Origin: Trebonia sp964581815
GTDB taxonomy: Bacteria > Actinomycetota > Actinomycetes > Streptosporangiales > Streptosporangiaceae
DNA length: 64,000 nt
Direction: 5' to 3'
NCBI GenBank assembly: GCA_964581815.1
Contig: CAZORE010000016.1
Coordinates: 1-64,000, forward strand
Shown: positions 23,318-32,940 of the stretch, in pieces
Position numbering within the stretch: the first letter of the stretch is position 1
Layout of the letters: every line of letters begins with the position of its first letter
Position numbers and translations under genes: made by a program
The notes under the pieces: model-generated
The model's input: only the letters and a program-made list of their open reading frames with translations
What the model was told of the DNA's origin: nothing
The model's database searches: none

Positions 23318-24394
23318 TCATGCTGATGCTCCGAGCGAGGTGTCCTGGCCGGGCAGCGGGCCAAGCAGCCGGGCGGCGTTGCCGCCGCGGATGGCGGCGA
23401 CCGTGGCGTCGTCGAAGCCCGCCGCGGTCAGCCGGTCGACCGGGTCCTCGACGCCCATGTCGAAGGGGTAGTCGCTGCCGAGCGTCACCTGCCCCGTTCC
23501 CATCACCGCGACCAGGTGGCGCAGCTGCTCGGGCGTGTAGACGAGCGAGTCGACGAAGGTTTGCCGCAGCAGCTCGCTCGGCCGCTTTGCTGTCGCCCGC
23601 GCGTCCTCCCGGGCGGACCACGCGTGGTCCGCCCGCACGATATAGCTGGGCAGGTAACCGCCGCCGTGCGCGGACCAGATTTTCAGGCCCGGATGCCGTT
23701 CGAGCAGGCCGGAGAAGATGACGCGGGACAGGGCGAGGGCGGTCTCCACCGGGTTGCCGACGGAGTTGAACAGGTAGTAGGCGTTCAGCCGGGGCCCGAG
23801 GGTGCAGCCCCACGGGTGGATGAGCACCGCCGCGCCGAGGTCCTCGGCCGCCGCCCAGAACTCAGCGAGCCGCGGGTCGTCCAGTTCCATGCCGGGGGCG
23901 GCCGCCGTGGAGACCTGCACGCCCCGCAGGCCCAGCGCGGTGACCGCGTGGCGCAGTTGCTCCACCGCCAGGTCGGGATGATGCAGGGTGACCGTGCCCA
24001 CCGGAAGCAGCCGGTCCGGCTGACGGGCGCAGAACGCGGCGACCGCCTCGTTGGTCACCGTGACGATGCGGTCGGCGAGCGCCGTCCCCGCCCAGGCGTA
24101 TGACCCGGGCATCGGGCTGACGGCCTGGATGTCGACGCCGCCCTTGTCCATCGCCGCCAGGCGCACGTCCAGGTCAAGCAGCCGGGGCAGAACCGAGCCG
24201 AAATGGGCCCGGTTGTAGGCGATCGACGCCTCGCCGAGCGTGGCGGCGTCGGCTCGCTGCTGCTGCGCGTATCCCGGTTCACCGGCGATCAGCGCCTCGG
24301 CCGCGGCGACGGCCACGTGGGCGTGCACGTCGACGGCCGGAACCGTGCCGCTCACCGCCGGGCCGCTCACCGGCCCGCTCGCCGGCCCGCTCAC
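23318..24394 (-). CDS. Amidohydrolase (ACMSD-like decarboxylase family)
   Basis: The 358-residue TIM-barrel metalloenzyme carries HxH in VDVHAHV, a His in AVLIHPWGC, a His in IWSAHGGGYLPS and an Asp in TLGSDYPFDMG. This is the ligand set of the amidohydrolase_2/ACMSD group, which includes 2-amino-3-carboxymuconate semialdehyde and aromatic-acid decarboxylases. The N-terminus has a Ser-Gly-Pro repeat of about 18 residues before the fold begins. The GTG start overlaps the upstream FAH-family stop by four bases. It is convergent with the monooxygenase cluster and probably acts in the same pathway. Confidence 0.83.
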   Translation of the reverse strand: MSGPASGPVSGPAVSGTVPAVDVHAHVAVAAAEALIAGEPGYAQQQRADAATLGEASIAYNRAHFGSVLPRLLDLDVRLAAMDKGGVDIQAVSPMPGSYAWAGTALADRIVTVTNEAVAAFCARQPDRLLPVGTVTLHHPDLAVEQLRHAVTALGLRGVQVSTAAAPGMELDDPRLAEFWAAAEDLGAAVLIHPWGCTLGPRLNAYYLFNSVGNPVETALALSRVIFSGLLERHPGLKIWSAHGGGYLPSYIVRADHAWSAREDARATAKRPSELLRQTFVDSLVYTPEQLRHLVAVMGTGQVTLGSDYPFDMGVEDPVDRLTAAGFDDATVAAIRGGNAARLLGPLPGQDTSLGASA

Positions 24395-25365
24395 TGTTCC
24401 GCCACGCAGTGGTTGGCCTGCGCGCCGAGACCGGTGATGGTCGACTCCATCAGGTCGCCGGGCCGTAGCAGCCGCCCGTGGGCCAGCCCGTTGCCCGCGG
24501 GGCTGCCGGTCAGCACCAGGTCGCCCGGCAGCAGCGTGGCCACCTCCGAGCAGTACGCGATGATCCGCGCGGTGTCGAAGAGCATGTCCTTGGTCGACTC
24601 GTCCTGCATCACCTGGCCGTTGAGCCGCAGCGTGATCCGCAGGTCGCCGGGGTTGGGGATCGCCGCCCGGGGCACGATGACCGGCCCGGCGGGCAGGAAG
24701 GTCGGGGAGTTCTTGGCCGTCAGCCAGTCGGCGCCGAGCGCGCCGGCGTCCGGGCGGAACACCTTCTCGCGCAGGGTCAGGTCGTTGACGATCACCCAGC
24801 CGGCCACCGCGTCGAGCGCCTCGGTGACCGGGACCCGGCGCGCCCGCCGGCCGATGACCGCCGCCAGCTCGAGCTCCCAGTCCGGCTGCTTCGCCTCACG
24901 CGGCAGGACCACGTCGTCATACGGGCCGCAGATCGCGCTCGGCAGGCCGGTGAACACGAACGGCGCGCCCGCCAGCCGCGCGTCCATCGCGGCGGCCGCC
25001 GCCGCGCGAACCTGCTCGACGGTGCGCCCGTCGCTGCCGTCATGATGCGCCGCGGCCAGGTCGATGACGTGGGTCCGGTAGTTGGCGCCGGCCTGGAAGA
25101 CCTGCCGGGGCTCGACCGGGCTGTGCAGGGTGACGCTGGCCAGCGGCCGCCAGGCGGTGCCCGGGTCGGCCGCGATCGCCTCAAGGGCGGGAAGGACCGC
25201 GTCCCAGCGGTCAAGCAGCTCGGTGATGGTCCGCGCCCCGGCCGTCTCCGGGCGGGCGGACAGGCTGGTGACGCGGTCACGGGAGACGAGGACGGGCACC
25301 GGCGCCCCGCTGCCCAGGTCGGCCTTGGCCAGGGCCCACGGCCCGGCATGATCGATTAGTTGCAC
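24391..25365 (-). CDS. Fumarylacetoacetate hydrolase family protein (second copy)
   Basis: The predicted protein has about 324 residues with an FAH catalytic core. It includes ANYRTHVID, DWELELAAVIGRRAR, the segment VAGWVIVNDLTLREKVFR and a C-terminal GDLVLTGSPAGNGLAHGRLL, typical of 2-hydroxyhepta-2,4-diene-1,7-dioate isomerase-like members. The start is ambiguous: GTG 25365 follows a GGAAA, while TTG 25380 follows GGAG at ten bases. Longer forms add non-family sequence. It is the first gene of a two-gene minus-strand operon with the amidohydrolase. The two FAH proteins in this locus are distinct and probably take different substrates. Confidence 0.8.
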   Translation of the reverse strand: MQLIDHAGPWALAKADLGSGAPVPVLVSRDRVTSLSARPETAGARTITELLDRWDAVLPALEAIAADPGTAWRPLASVTLHSPVEPRQVFQAGANYRTHVIDLAAAHHDGSDGRTVEQVRAAAAAAMDARLAGAPFVFTGLPSAICGPYDDVVLPREAKQPDWELELAAVIGRRARRVPVTEALDAVAGWVIVNDLTLREKVFRPDAGALGADWLTAKNSPTFLPAGPVIVPRAAIPNPGDLRITLRLNGQVMQDESTKDMLFDTARIIAYCSEVATLLPGDLVLTGSPAGNGLAHGRLLRPGDLMESTITGLGAQANHCVAEQ

Positions 25366-25608
25366 ATGCGTTTCCGGCAAGGCCGCTTCACTCCAATGAA
25401 ACAAGCAGGACAAGTTCACGTTGTGAGCGCCAGTATGGAATGCACGGGCAGGGCGAGGGAAACGCACGTTTGATATGCCGTCCATCCACCGCGTGGATGG
25501 CCGTGAGCCGGGCTGGCCTTCAGCCGGGCTGCCCTCCGCGAGCGAACCGGCGGCTGACGGCCCGCCCGCACCGGGCTGGCCGGTCGTTCCGGGGCCGCTG
25601 CGTTCAGG

Positions 25609-26826
25609 TCAGGGCGAGGACGGGCGGGGGCGGGCGGCTCGCGCGCGGGCGGCCTGACGGACCAGGTGGTCGCGCTCGGCGACGTTGGTGGCCAGGCGAG
25701 CGGCCTCGGCGTACGCGGTGGCCGCCGCGGGCAGGTCACCGTCGAGTTCGTGCAGGTAACCGCGCACGGCATGCCACCGGTGCCGGTCGCCGATCACCGC
25801 GCGCAGCCGTTCGGTCTCGCGCAGGCCCGCGGCGGCACCGAGGACATGGCCGGCCGCGACCGCGCGGCCGAGGACCGCGGCGGGGTCCTGGTGCACAGGG
25901 TCCCTGGTCAGCGCGACGAGGTCGTCGTACCAGGCGAGGATCTGCGGCCAGTCGGTCTCCGCGGCGCTCGCGGCATCGTCGTGCAGGGCGGCGATCGCGG
26001 CCTCGACCTGGTAGCGGCCCGGGCGCCGTTCCTCCGTCTGCATGGCGATCGCCGACTGCAGGACGCGCACGCCCTCAGCGATCTCGCGCGTGTCCCACAG
26101 GCTGCGGTCCTGCCGGTCAAGCGTGACGATCCGGCCCTCGGGGTCGAGCCGCGCCGGGAGCCGGGCATGATTCAGCAGCATCAGCGCGAGCAGCCCTCGC
26201 GCCTCGGGCTCCTGCGTTGCGAGGGTGAGCTGGCGGGCGAGCCGGATCGCCTCATCGGCCAGGCTCGCTCGTCCCGCGTGGCCGGCGGTGTAGATCAGGT
26301 AGAGCGCGCGCAGCACCACGGCGAGGTCGCCGGGCTGGTCCAGGCGGCGCCCGCGCAGGGCGCGCTTAGCGCGGCTGATCCGCTGGGCCATCGTCGCCTC
26401 GGGAACGTAGAACGCGTCGGCGATCTCCCTGGTGGTGAGGCCGCCGACGGCCCGCAGGGTCAGTGCCACCTGCGACGCGGGCGCGAGGCCGGGGTGACAG
26501 CAGCAGAAAAGCAGGAAGAGGGTGTCGTCGCCCTCCTCCGCCGCGGCCGGCCGCGGCGGCGCGTGCGTAACCTCCTCGCGGCGGTACCTGGCCGCCTCGC
26601 TACGGCGGGCGTCAATGAGCCGTCGCGTCGCGACCGTCGTCAGCCACGCGCCGGGGTCGCCCGGCGGGTGCCCCGGCCAGACCCGCAGCGCCTCAAGCAA
26701 CGCCTCCTGGAGCGCGTCCTCCGCGGCGTCGAAGTCCTCGCCCCGGCGGACCAGCCCCGCGAGCACCCGCGGGACGAGGGCGCGGAGCGCGCCCTCGTCC
26801 AGTCGCCGCGCCGACTCGCCGGCCAC
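25609..26826 (-). CDS. ECF sigma factor, ECF42/SigJ-like with C-terminal extension
   Basis: The 405-residue protein has sigma region 2 (FDAAEDALQEALLEAL and AWLTTVATRRLIDARR) and region 4 (LTTREIADAFYVPEATMAQRISRAKR). A long helical extension of about 200 residues, TPR/SNaW-like, includes RGLLALMLLNHARLPARLD. This architecture defines the ECF42 group, whose activity depends on the extension and not on an anti-sigma factor. It lies six bases after the stop of a YciI/DGPF-domain gene on the same strand, the conserved ECF42 partner. The stress it senses is unknown. Confidence 0.88.
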   Translation of the reverse strand: MAGESARRLDEGALRALVPRVLAGLVRRGEDFDAAEDALQEALLEALRVWPGHPPGDPGAWLTTVATRRLIDARRSEAARYRREEVTHAPPRPAAAEEGDDTLFLLFCCCHPGLAPASQVALTLRAVGGLTTREIADAFYVPEATMAQRISRAKRALRGRRLDQPGDLAVVLRALYLIYTAGHAGRASLADEAIRLARQLTLATQEPEARGLLALMLLNHARLPARLDPEGRIVTLDRQDRSLWDTREIAEGVRVLQSAIAMQTEERRPGRYQVEAAIAALHDDAASAAETDWPQILAWYDDLVALTRDPVHQDPAAVLGRAVAAGHVLGAAAGLRETERLRAVIGDRHRWHAVRGYLHELDGDLPAAATAYAEAARLATNVAERDHLVRQAARARAARPRPSSP

Positions 26827-26832
26827 GCCGGC

Positions 26833-27243
26833 TCAGCCTTCCGAGGGCGCCTCGGACATGACCTCCCGGATGTCGATCCATTCATACAGCGGCGTGCCGC
26901 CGGGACCGGGCTCGGAGGAAACGTACGCGGCGAGCTCGACCGCGCGCTCGTAGGAGTCGACGTCGATCATGTACCAGCCCGCGACCAGGTCGCTTGTCTC
27001 GGGGAGCGGGCCGTCGGTGGTGACGGGCGCCGCGTCGGGGCCGCCGTAGCGCACCCAGGTGCGCGCCGGCGTGAGCGCCTGGGCGTCGACGAACTCGCCG
27101 TTCTTCTCGAGCAGCTCACTGACATGCTTGAGGAAGGCCATGTGCGCCTCTACGTCCTGCGGGGCCCACTGGTCCATCGGCGGCACGGGACGGTGCGGCT
27201 GCGGGCCGCCGCGGTAGTGCTTGAGGAGCAGGTACTTCGGCAT
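26833..27243 (-). CDS. YciI/DGPF-domain protein, partner of the ECF sigma factor
   Basis: The 136-residue protein starts MPKYLLLKHYRGG and carries an alpha/beta YciI-like domain. The family motif DGPF reads DGPL in TTDGPLPETSDLVAGWYMID. It is the invariant neighbour of ECF42 sigma factors and lies upstream of the sigma gene in one transcript. Its biochemical role is unsettled. ATG 27243 is used because the conserved MPKYLLL begins there. An upstream in-frame ATG adds 15 basic residues. Confidence 0.85.
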   Translation of the reverse strand: MPKYLLLKHYRGGPQPHRPVPPMDQWAPQDVEAHMAFLKHVSELLEKNGEFVDAQALTPARTWVRYGGPDAAPVTTDGPLPETSDLVAGWYMIDVDSYERAVELAAYVSSEPGPGGTPLYEWIDIREVMSEAPSEG

Positions 27244-27357
27244 CGTGGTCTCCTGGTGTCGCGGGCCGCGCTTGCCGCGGCCCTTCACCTGATGAGCGGA
27301 GCCGGCCGGCGCTTCTCGACACCATCCCGGTGCCTGCGCCGGCCGGCTGCTCCCCCG

Positions 27358-28734
27358 TTAGCGCTGGACGTAGAAGAGGCGCTTGTTGACGAACTCGTCG
27401 ATGCCGAGCGGGCCGAGCTCGCGGCCGAAGCCGGAGCGCTTGGTGCCGCCGAACGGCAGGTCCGCGCCCTCCCCGGCCGGGGTGTTGACGTTGGCCATGC
27501 CGACCTCGAGCTGCTCGGCGACCCGCGTCGCGCGCTCCTCGTCGGCCGACCACACCGCGCCGCCGAGGCCGAAGTCCACGACGTTGGCGAGTTGCACGGC
27601 TTCCGTGTCGCTGTCGACCTTGTACACGACGGCGACCGGGCCGAACAGCTCCTCCTTGTAGGCGCGCATCTCCGGGGTGACTCCGGTGAGCACGGCCGGC
27701 GCGAAGTACGCGCCCCCGTCCGAGAGGGTGCCGCCGACGTGCAGGGTCGCGCCCTTCGACACGGCGTCCTGGATCTGGGCGAGCAGGTTCTCCGCCGCCT
27801 TGCGAGACACCATCGGGCTGTACGCCTCGTCGGAGTCGTCGCCCGACGGGCGCGGCGTCATGGCGGTGGCTCGCTTGACCAGGGCGGCCACGAAGTCGTC
27901 GTACACGTCGTTCATGACGATCATCCGCTTGTTGGAGTTGCAGGCCTGGCCCACGTTCTCCATCCGGGTCGCCCAGGCGGTCTCCGCCGCCTCCTCCACG
28001 TCGGGGGTGTCCAGGATGATGTACGGGTCGGACCCGCCGAGCTCGAGGACGACCTTCTTCAGGTTGCGCCCGGCCTGCGCGGCCACCACGGTGCCCGCCC
28101 GCTCGGAGCCGGTCAGCGAGACGCCGCGCAGCCGCGGGTCGGCGATCATGTCGGCGACCTGCTCGTGGGTGGCGAAGATGTTCGTGTAGACGCCCTCGGG
28201 CACGCCGGCGTCCTTCATGATCTGCGCGATCGCCAGGGCCGAGGTGGGGCAGTTCTCCGCGTGCTTGACGATGACGGGGTTGCCGACGATCAGGGCGGGC
28301 GCGGCGAACCTGGCCACCTGGTAGTACGGGTAGTTCCACGGCATCACGCCGAGCACCGGGCCGACGGGCAGGTACTCGACCCGCGCGGAGTCATGGCCAG
28401 GCAGCGGCCGGTCGGCGAGCAGCGCTGGGCCGTTGTCGGCGTAGTACTCGAAGATGGCGGTGCAGAACTCGGCCTCACCGACGGCCTGCGCGGGCCGCTT
28501 GCCCATCTCCTTGGTGATCAGCGCGGCCAGGTCGGCGGCGCGCTCGGTGAACAGCTCGGCGACCCGCTTGACGATGGCGGCGCGCTCGGCGACCGGCCGC
28601 CGCTTCCATTCCGCGAAGGCTGCGGTGGCGGCGCTGAGCGCCGCCTCGACCTCGGCGTCCGTGGCGTAGGGGAAGGTCTGCGACACCTCGCCGGTCGCGG
28701 GGTCGGTTACCTGATAGGGCGGAGTCTGCGTCAT
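27358..28734 (-). CDS. Succinate-semialdehyde dehydrogenase-like aldehyde dehydrogenase
   Basis: The 458-residue enzyme has GVMPWNYPYYQVARFAAP, the coenzyme motif LTGSERAG, the catalytic Glu in VVLELGGSDPYI and the Cys in NVGQACNSNKRMIV. The ending is PFGGTKRSGFGRELGPLGI. The short length and the NVGQAC motif match the GabD1/SSADH branch common in actinobacteria. The substrate is likely succinate semialdehyde. Together with the aminotransferase pair at 9189-12097 the strain could route GABA to succinate, although the genes are not adjacent. Confidence 0.84.
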   Translation of the reverse strand: MTQTPPYQVTDPATGEVSQTFPYATDAEVEAALSAATAAFAEWKRRPVAERAAIVKRVAELFTERAADLAALITKEMGKRPAQAVGEAEFCTAIFEYYADNGPALLADRPLPGHDSARVEYLPVGPVLGVMPWNYPYYQVARFAAPALIVGNPVIVKHAENCPTSALAIAQIMKDAGVPEGVYTNIFATHEQVADMIADPRLRGVSLTGSERAGTVVAAQAGRNLKKVVLELGGSDPYIILDTPDVEEAAETAWATRMENVGQACNSNKRMIVMNDVYDDFVAALVKRATAMTPRPSGDDSDEAYSPMVSRKAAENLLAQIQDAVSKGATLHVGGTLSDGGAYFAPAVLTGVTPEMRAYKEELFGPVAVVYKVDSDTEAVQLANVVDFGLGGAVWSADEERATRVAEQLEVGMANVNTPAGEGADLPFGGTKRSGFGRELGPLGIDEFVNKRLFYVQR

Positions 28735-28839
28735 TGCCGCTCCCGGAGTCGCTGCGGTACAAGATTCATCAGAACAACGTTACGGGAGGGAAGGTACCCG
28801 CCGGACGGCCGGCCGACCACCTAGGCCGCGGCCGGGCGA

Positions 28840-29361
28840 CTAGTCGGCGCTCGCGCAGGCCTTGTCGAGCAGTTCCGCGTTCGCGGCGCTCGCCGCCCCC
28901 CCGGTGCTGACCAGGCCGAAGGCGGCGTTGATCTGACTGTAGTCGGGGTCGGTCTTGAGCGGGCTGTTGGCCCTGAACGCGGGCAGCCAGGCGGGGCCGG
29001 AGAACCACACCTCAAGCTGGTACGCGGTGTCGCCGCGAACCCGGCCGACGTACTGGTCGCGCAGCACCGCCCACTGCTCGCACACGATGAGGGCGTCCAT
29101 GCCGTCTGTGCTCGCCGGGAACGTCCCGTAGCTCATCGAACCGAGCACCGGCACCGCCTGAGGGGTCACGGTGGGCGTGACCCAGCCCGACGGCGACTGC
29201 CCTGGCGCAAGCGACGATGACGGCGTCTGCATGGTGACGCACCCGCTCACCAGGAGCGCCACCCCGAGCGCCCCGGTACCGAACACGCCGATCCCGAGCG
29301 CGCACGTGTTGAGCGCGGTTGCGCCGGCGCGCGCGAGGACCCGCGGTTTCCGTGCCCCCAT
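28840..29361 (-). CDS. Predicted lipoprotein of unknown function
   Basis: The 173-residue precursor starts MGARKPRVLARAG, with a hydrophobic stretch ending in the lipobox LVSGC near residue 40, so it should be lipidated and exported. The mature part has a Ser/Pro-rich linker (PSSSLAPGQSP), then a domain containing MDALIVCEQWAVLRDQYVG and ending LLDKACASAD, whose two cysteines may form a disulfide. ATG 29361 has GGAAGGTGAG upstream. Its promoter region faces furA and contains an 18-bp palindrome. No family is recognised. Confidence 0.7.
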   Translation of the reverse strand: MGARKPRVLARAGATALNTCALGIGVFGTGALGVALLVSGCVTMQTPSSSLAPGQSPSGWVTPTVTPQAVPVLGSMSYGTFPASTDGMDALIVCEQWAVLRDQYVGRVRGDTAYQLEVWFSGPAWLPAFRANSPLKTDPDYSQINAAFGLVSTGGAASAANAELLDKACASAD

Positions 29362-29436
29362 GAAACTGCTCACCTTCCGCCCCGCCGGCTCCCCGTTCGC
29401 CTGCCTGGTGCCTGGGCATACCAAGATTTATCGGAC

Positions 29437-29454
29437 AGTAATCAAATGATTACT
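29437..29454. promoter_or_regulatory. 18-bp palindrome upstream of the lipoprotein gene, possible Fur-family operator
   Basis: AGTAATCA, two central bases and TGATTACT form a perfect inverted repeat in an AT-rich patch. On the minus strand the right arm contains a TTGATT that could be the -35 of the lipoprotein promoter, so binding would block it. The TAATCA...TGATTA form is reminiscent of Fur-family sites, and furA starts 112 bp away. The binder is unproven. Confidence 0.5.
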
Positions 29455-29529
29455 CTGAGTATGCCAGCCGTCACCCGGCGGTAACGACTTCCTGGCGGCG
29501 TCACCGCTCAACTTGAGACATTCGTTAAC

Positions 29530-29559
29530 TTGAACTCTTCGTCTTTAGAGGGGTAGGTT
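29530..29559 (+). promoter_or_regulatory. furA promoter giving a leaderless GTG transcript
   Basis: TTGAAC (29530-29535) and TAGGTT (29554-29559) are spaced 18 bp. Initiation is predicted at or next to the GTG at 29566, leaving no leader. The block is preceded by an AT-rich direct repeat of AACTTGA (one copy at 29512, one overlapping the -35). furA-katG promoters of mycobacteria have the same design, with FurA binding the AT-rich element. Function here is by analogy. Confidence 0.55.
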
Positions 29560-29565
29560 GGACCT

Positions 29566-30012
29566 GTGAACGCGTCGCCTTACATCCCGACCACCGCCGA
29601 TGAGCTGCGCGGGGCCGGCCTGCGGGTGACGGCCGTCCGCGTCGCGCTCCTCGATACCGTCAGGACCGGGGACCACCTCGGCGTCGACGGCGTCGCGTCC
29701 GGGGTGCGGGCCCGGGTGGGCCACGTCTCCCTGCAGGCGGTCTACGAGGCACTGCACGCGCTCACCGCGGCGGGCCTGGTACGCCGCATCGAGCCGGCCG
29801 GCCGCCCGCCCCGGTACGAGGGACGGGTCGGTGACAACCACCATCACCTCGTCTGCCGGTCGTGCGGCGTCGTCGCCGACGTCGACTGCGCGGTCGGCGA
29901 GGCGCCGTGCCTGGTCCCCTCGGACGACCGCGGCTTCAGCCTCGATGAGGCCGAAGTGATCTACTGGGGACTATGCGCTGAGTGTTCCGCTCATCCCGGT
30001 GAGCGGCTTTAA
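29566..30012 (+). CDS. furA: FurA-type redox/iron regulator of katG
   Basis: The 148-residue Fur family protein has a winged helix (ADELRGAGLRVTAVRVALLD, then VSLQAVYEALHALTAAGLV) and the dimerisation/metal domain with NHHHLVCRSCGVVADVDC and a final CAEC pair. It lies 42 bp upstream of katG on the same strand, the conserved furA-katG pairing in which FurA represses both genes until oxidised. The GTG start lacks a ribosome site and coincides with the predicted transcript start. Confidence 0.9.
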   Translation: MNASPYIPTTADELRGAGLRVTAVRVALLDTVRTGDHLGVDGVASGVRARVGHVSLQAVYEALHALTAAGLVRRIEPAGRPPRYEGRVGDNHHHLVCRSCGVVADVDCAVGEAPCLVPSDDRGFSLDEAEVIYWGLCAECSAHPGERL

Positions 30013-30054
30013 CCCTGAACACCGCTGATCCGACAAAGCCCGGAAGGATTTCTC

Positions 30055-32304
<2,250 letters not shown>

Positions 32305-32321
32305 CCACATCCCCCGCCTGG

Positions 32322-32357
32322 ACGCCCAGGCCGGCCCGCAGGGGCCGGCCTGGGCGT
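32322..32357. terminator. katG terminator hairpin
   Basis: A perfect 15-bp stem, ACGCCCAGGCCGGCC with GGCCGGCCTGGGCGT, has a six-base loop and is followed by a short T-containing tail (TCCTGCTTC). It lies 17 bases after the katG stop. The identical element recurs at 32477-32512 on the other side of the gap. Confidence 0.8.
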
Positions 32358-32366
32358 TCCTGCTTC

Positions 32367-32466
32367 NNNNNNNNNNNNNNNNNNNNNNNNNNNNNNNNNN
32401 NNNNNNNNNNNNNNNNNNNNNNNNNNNNNNNNNNNNNNNNNNNNNNNNNNNNNNNNNNNNNNNNNN
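32367..32466. other. Assembly gap (100 N), probably of zero or negative length
   Basis: The 55 bases before the gap (32312-32366) are identical to the 55 bases after it (32467-32521). Identical contig ends of exactly this size are what a k=55 graph assembler leaves when it breaks at a hairpin. The gap may therefore contain nothing, and the terminator would then exist once. Confidence 0.8.
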
Positions 32467-32521
32467 CCCCGCCTGGACGCCCAGGCCGGCCCGCAGGGGC
32501 CGGCCTGGGCGTTCCTGCTTC
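32467..32521. repeat. Exact second copy of the katG terminator region
   Basis: This is a 55-bp copy of 32312-32366 including the complete 15-bp-stem hairpin (32477-32512). It is most simply an overlapping contig end. A true tandem duplication is possible but less likely. Confidence 0.75.
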
Positions 32522-32597
32522 CGGCCAGAGCTCCGGTCAGCCGGCCCGTGCGACCTCTCTGCTCCTGCTTCACCTTTAGGCCCGTCGGCCGCAATCG

Positions 32598-32849
32598 TCA
32601 GGAGTAAGGAGCTTGTCGTGCTCCGCCCGCCGCGTCACCGTCCTCCCGGCCGCCCTCGAACCTGCGGATGACCCGCATGCCGTCGTCTCCCTTGACCACC
32701 ACCACTTGCGGCGGTCCGGCGAAGCTGCGGAAGCGGGCCTCCTCCAGCGCCTCGACCAGTCCCTTGAGCGTGTACGGGTAGAGCTTGTCGACATTTCCCG
32801 GCGGCCCGCCGGGACTGTCGTCCCGCACCACGTACGCTCCCCTTGCCAT
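32598..32849 (-). CDS. Small hypothetical protein
   Basis: The 83-residue protein starts MARGAYVVRDDSPGG and has an alternating pattern (LVEALEEARFRSFAG, then PPQVVVVKGDDGMRVIRRFE) of helix and two beta strands, suggesting a small alpha/beta domain. It ends with a Gly/Asp-rich tail. The start has GGGAGGGTG upstream. It is divergent from the CoA transferase gene, with 91 bp between. No family is recognised. Confidence 0.6.
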   Translation of the reverse strand: MARGAYVVRDDSPGGPPGNVDKLYPYTLKGLVEALEEARFRSFAGPPQVVVVKGDDGMRVIRRFEGGREDGDAAGGARQAPYS

Positions 32850-32940
32850 GGCGGCACCCTCCCCCGCGGTAGCCGTCCCCATGATCAACTTAGCAAGTGT
32901 GCAGGCCACGGGCCTGGCCGGCTCACGGAAGGGGCCAGGG

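Noticed and set aside
24391..25485. Longer FAH-family start at 25485
   Set aside because: The first 35-40 residues do not resemble the family, and ribosome sites favour 25380 or 25365.
25666..28824. A 1052-codon open frame on the plus strand
   Set aside because: It lies opposite the sigma factor, YciI-like and aldehyde dehydrogenase genes, whose families are clear. The antisense product shows low-complexity composition only.
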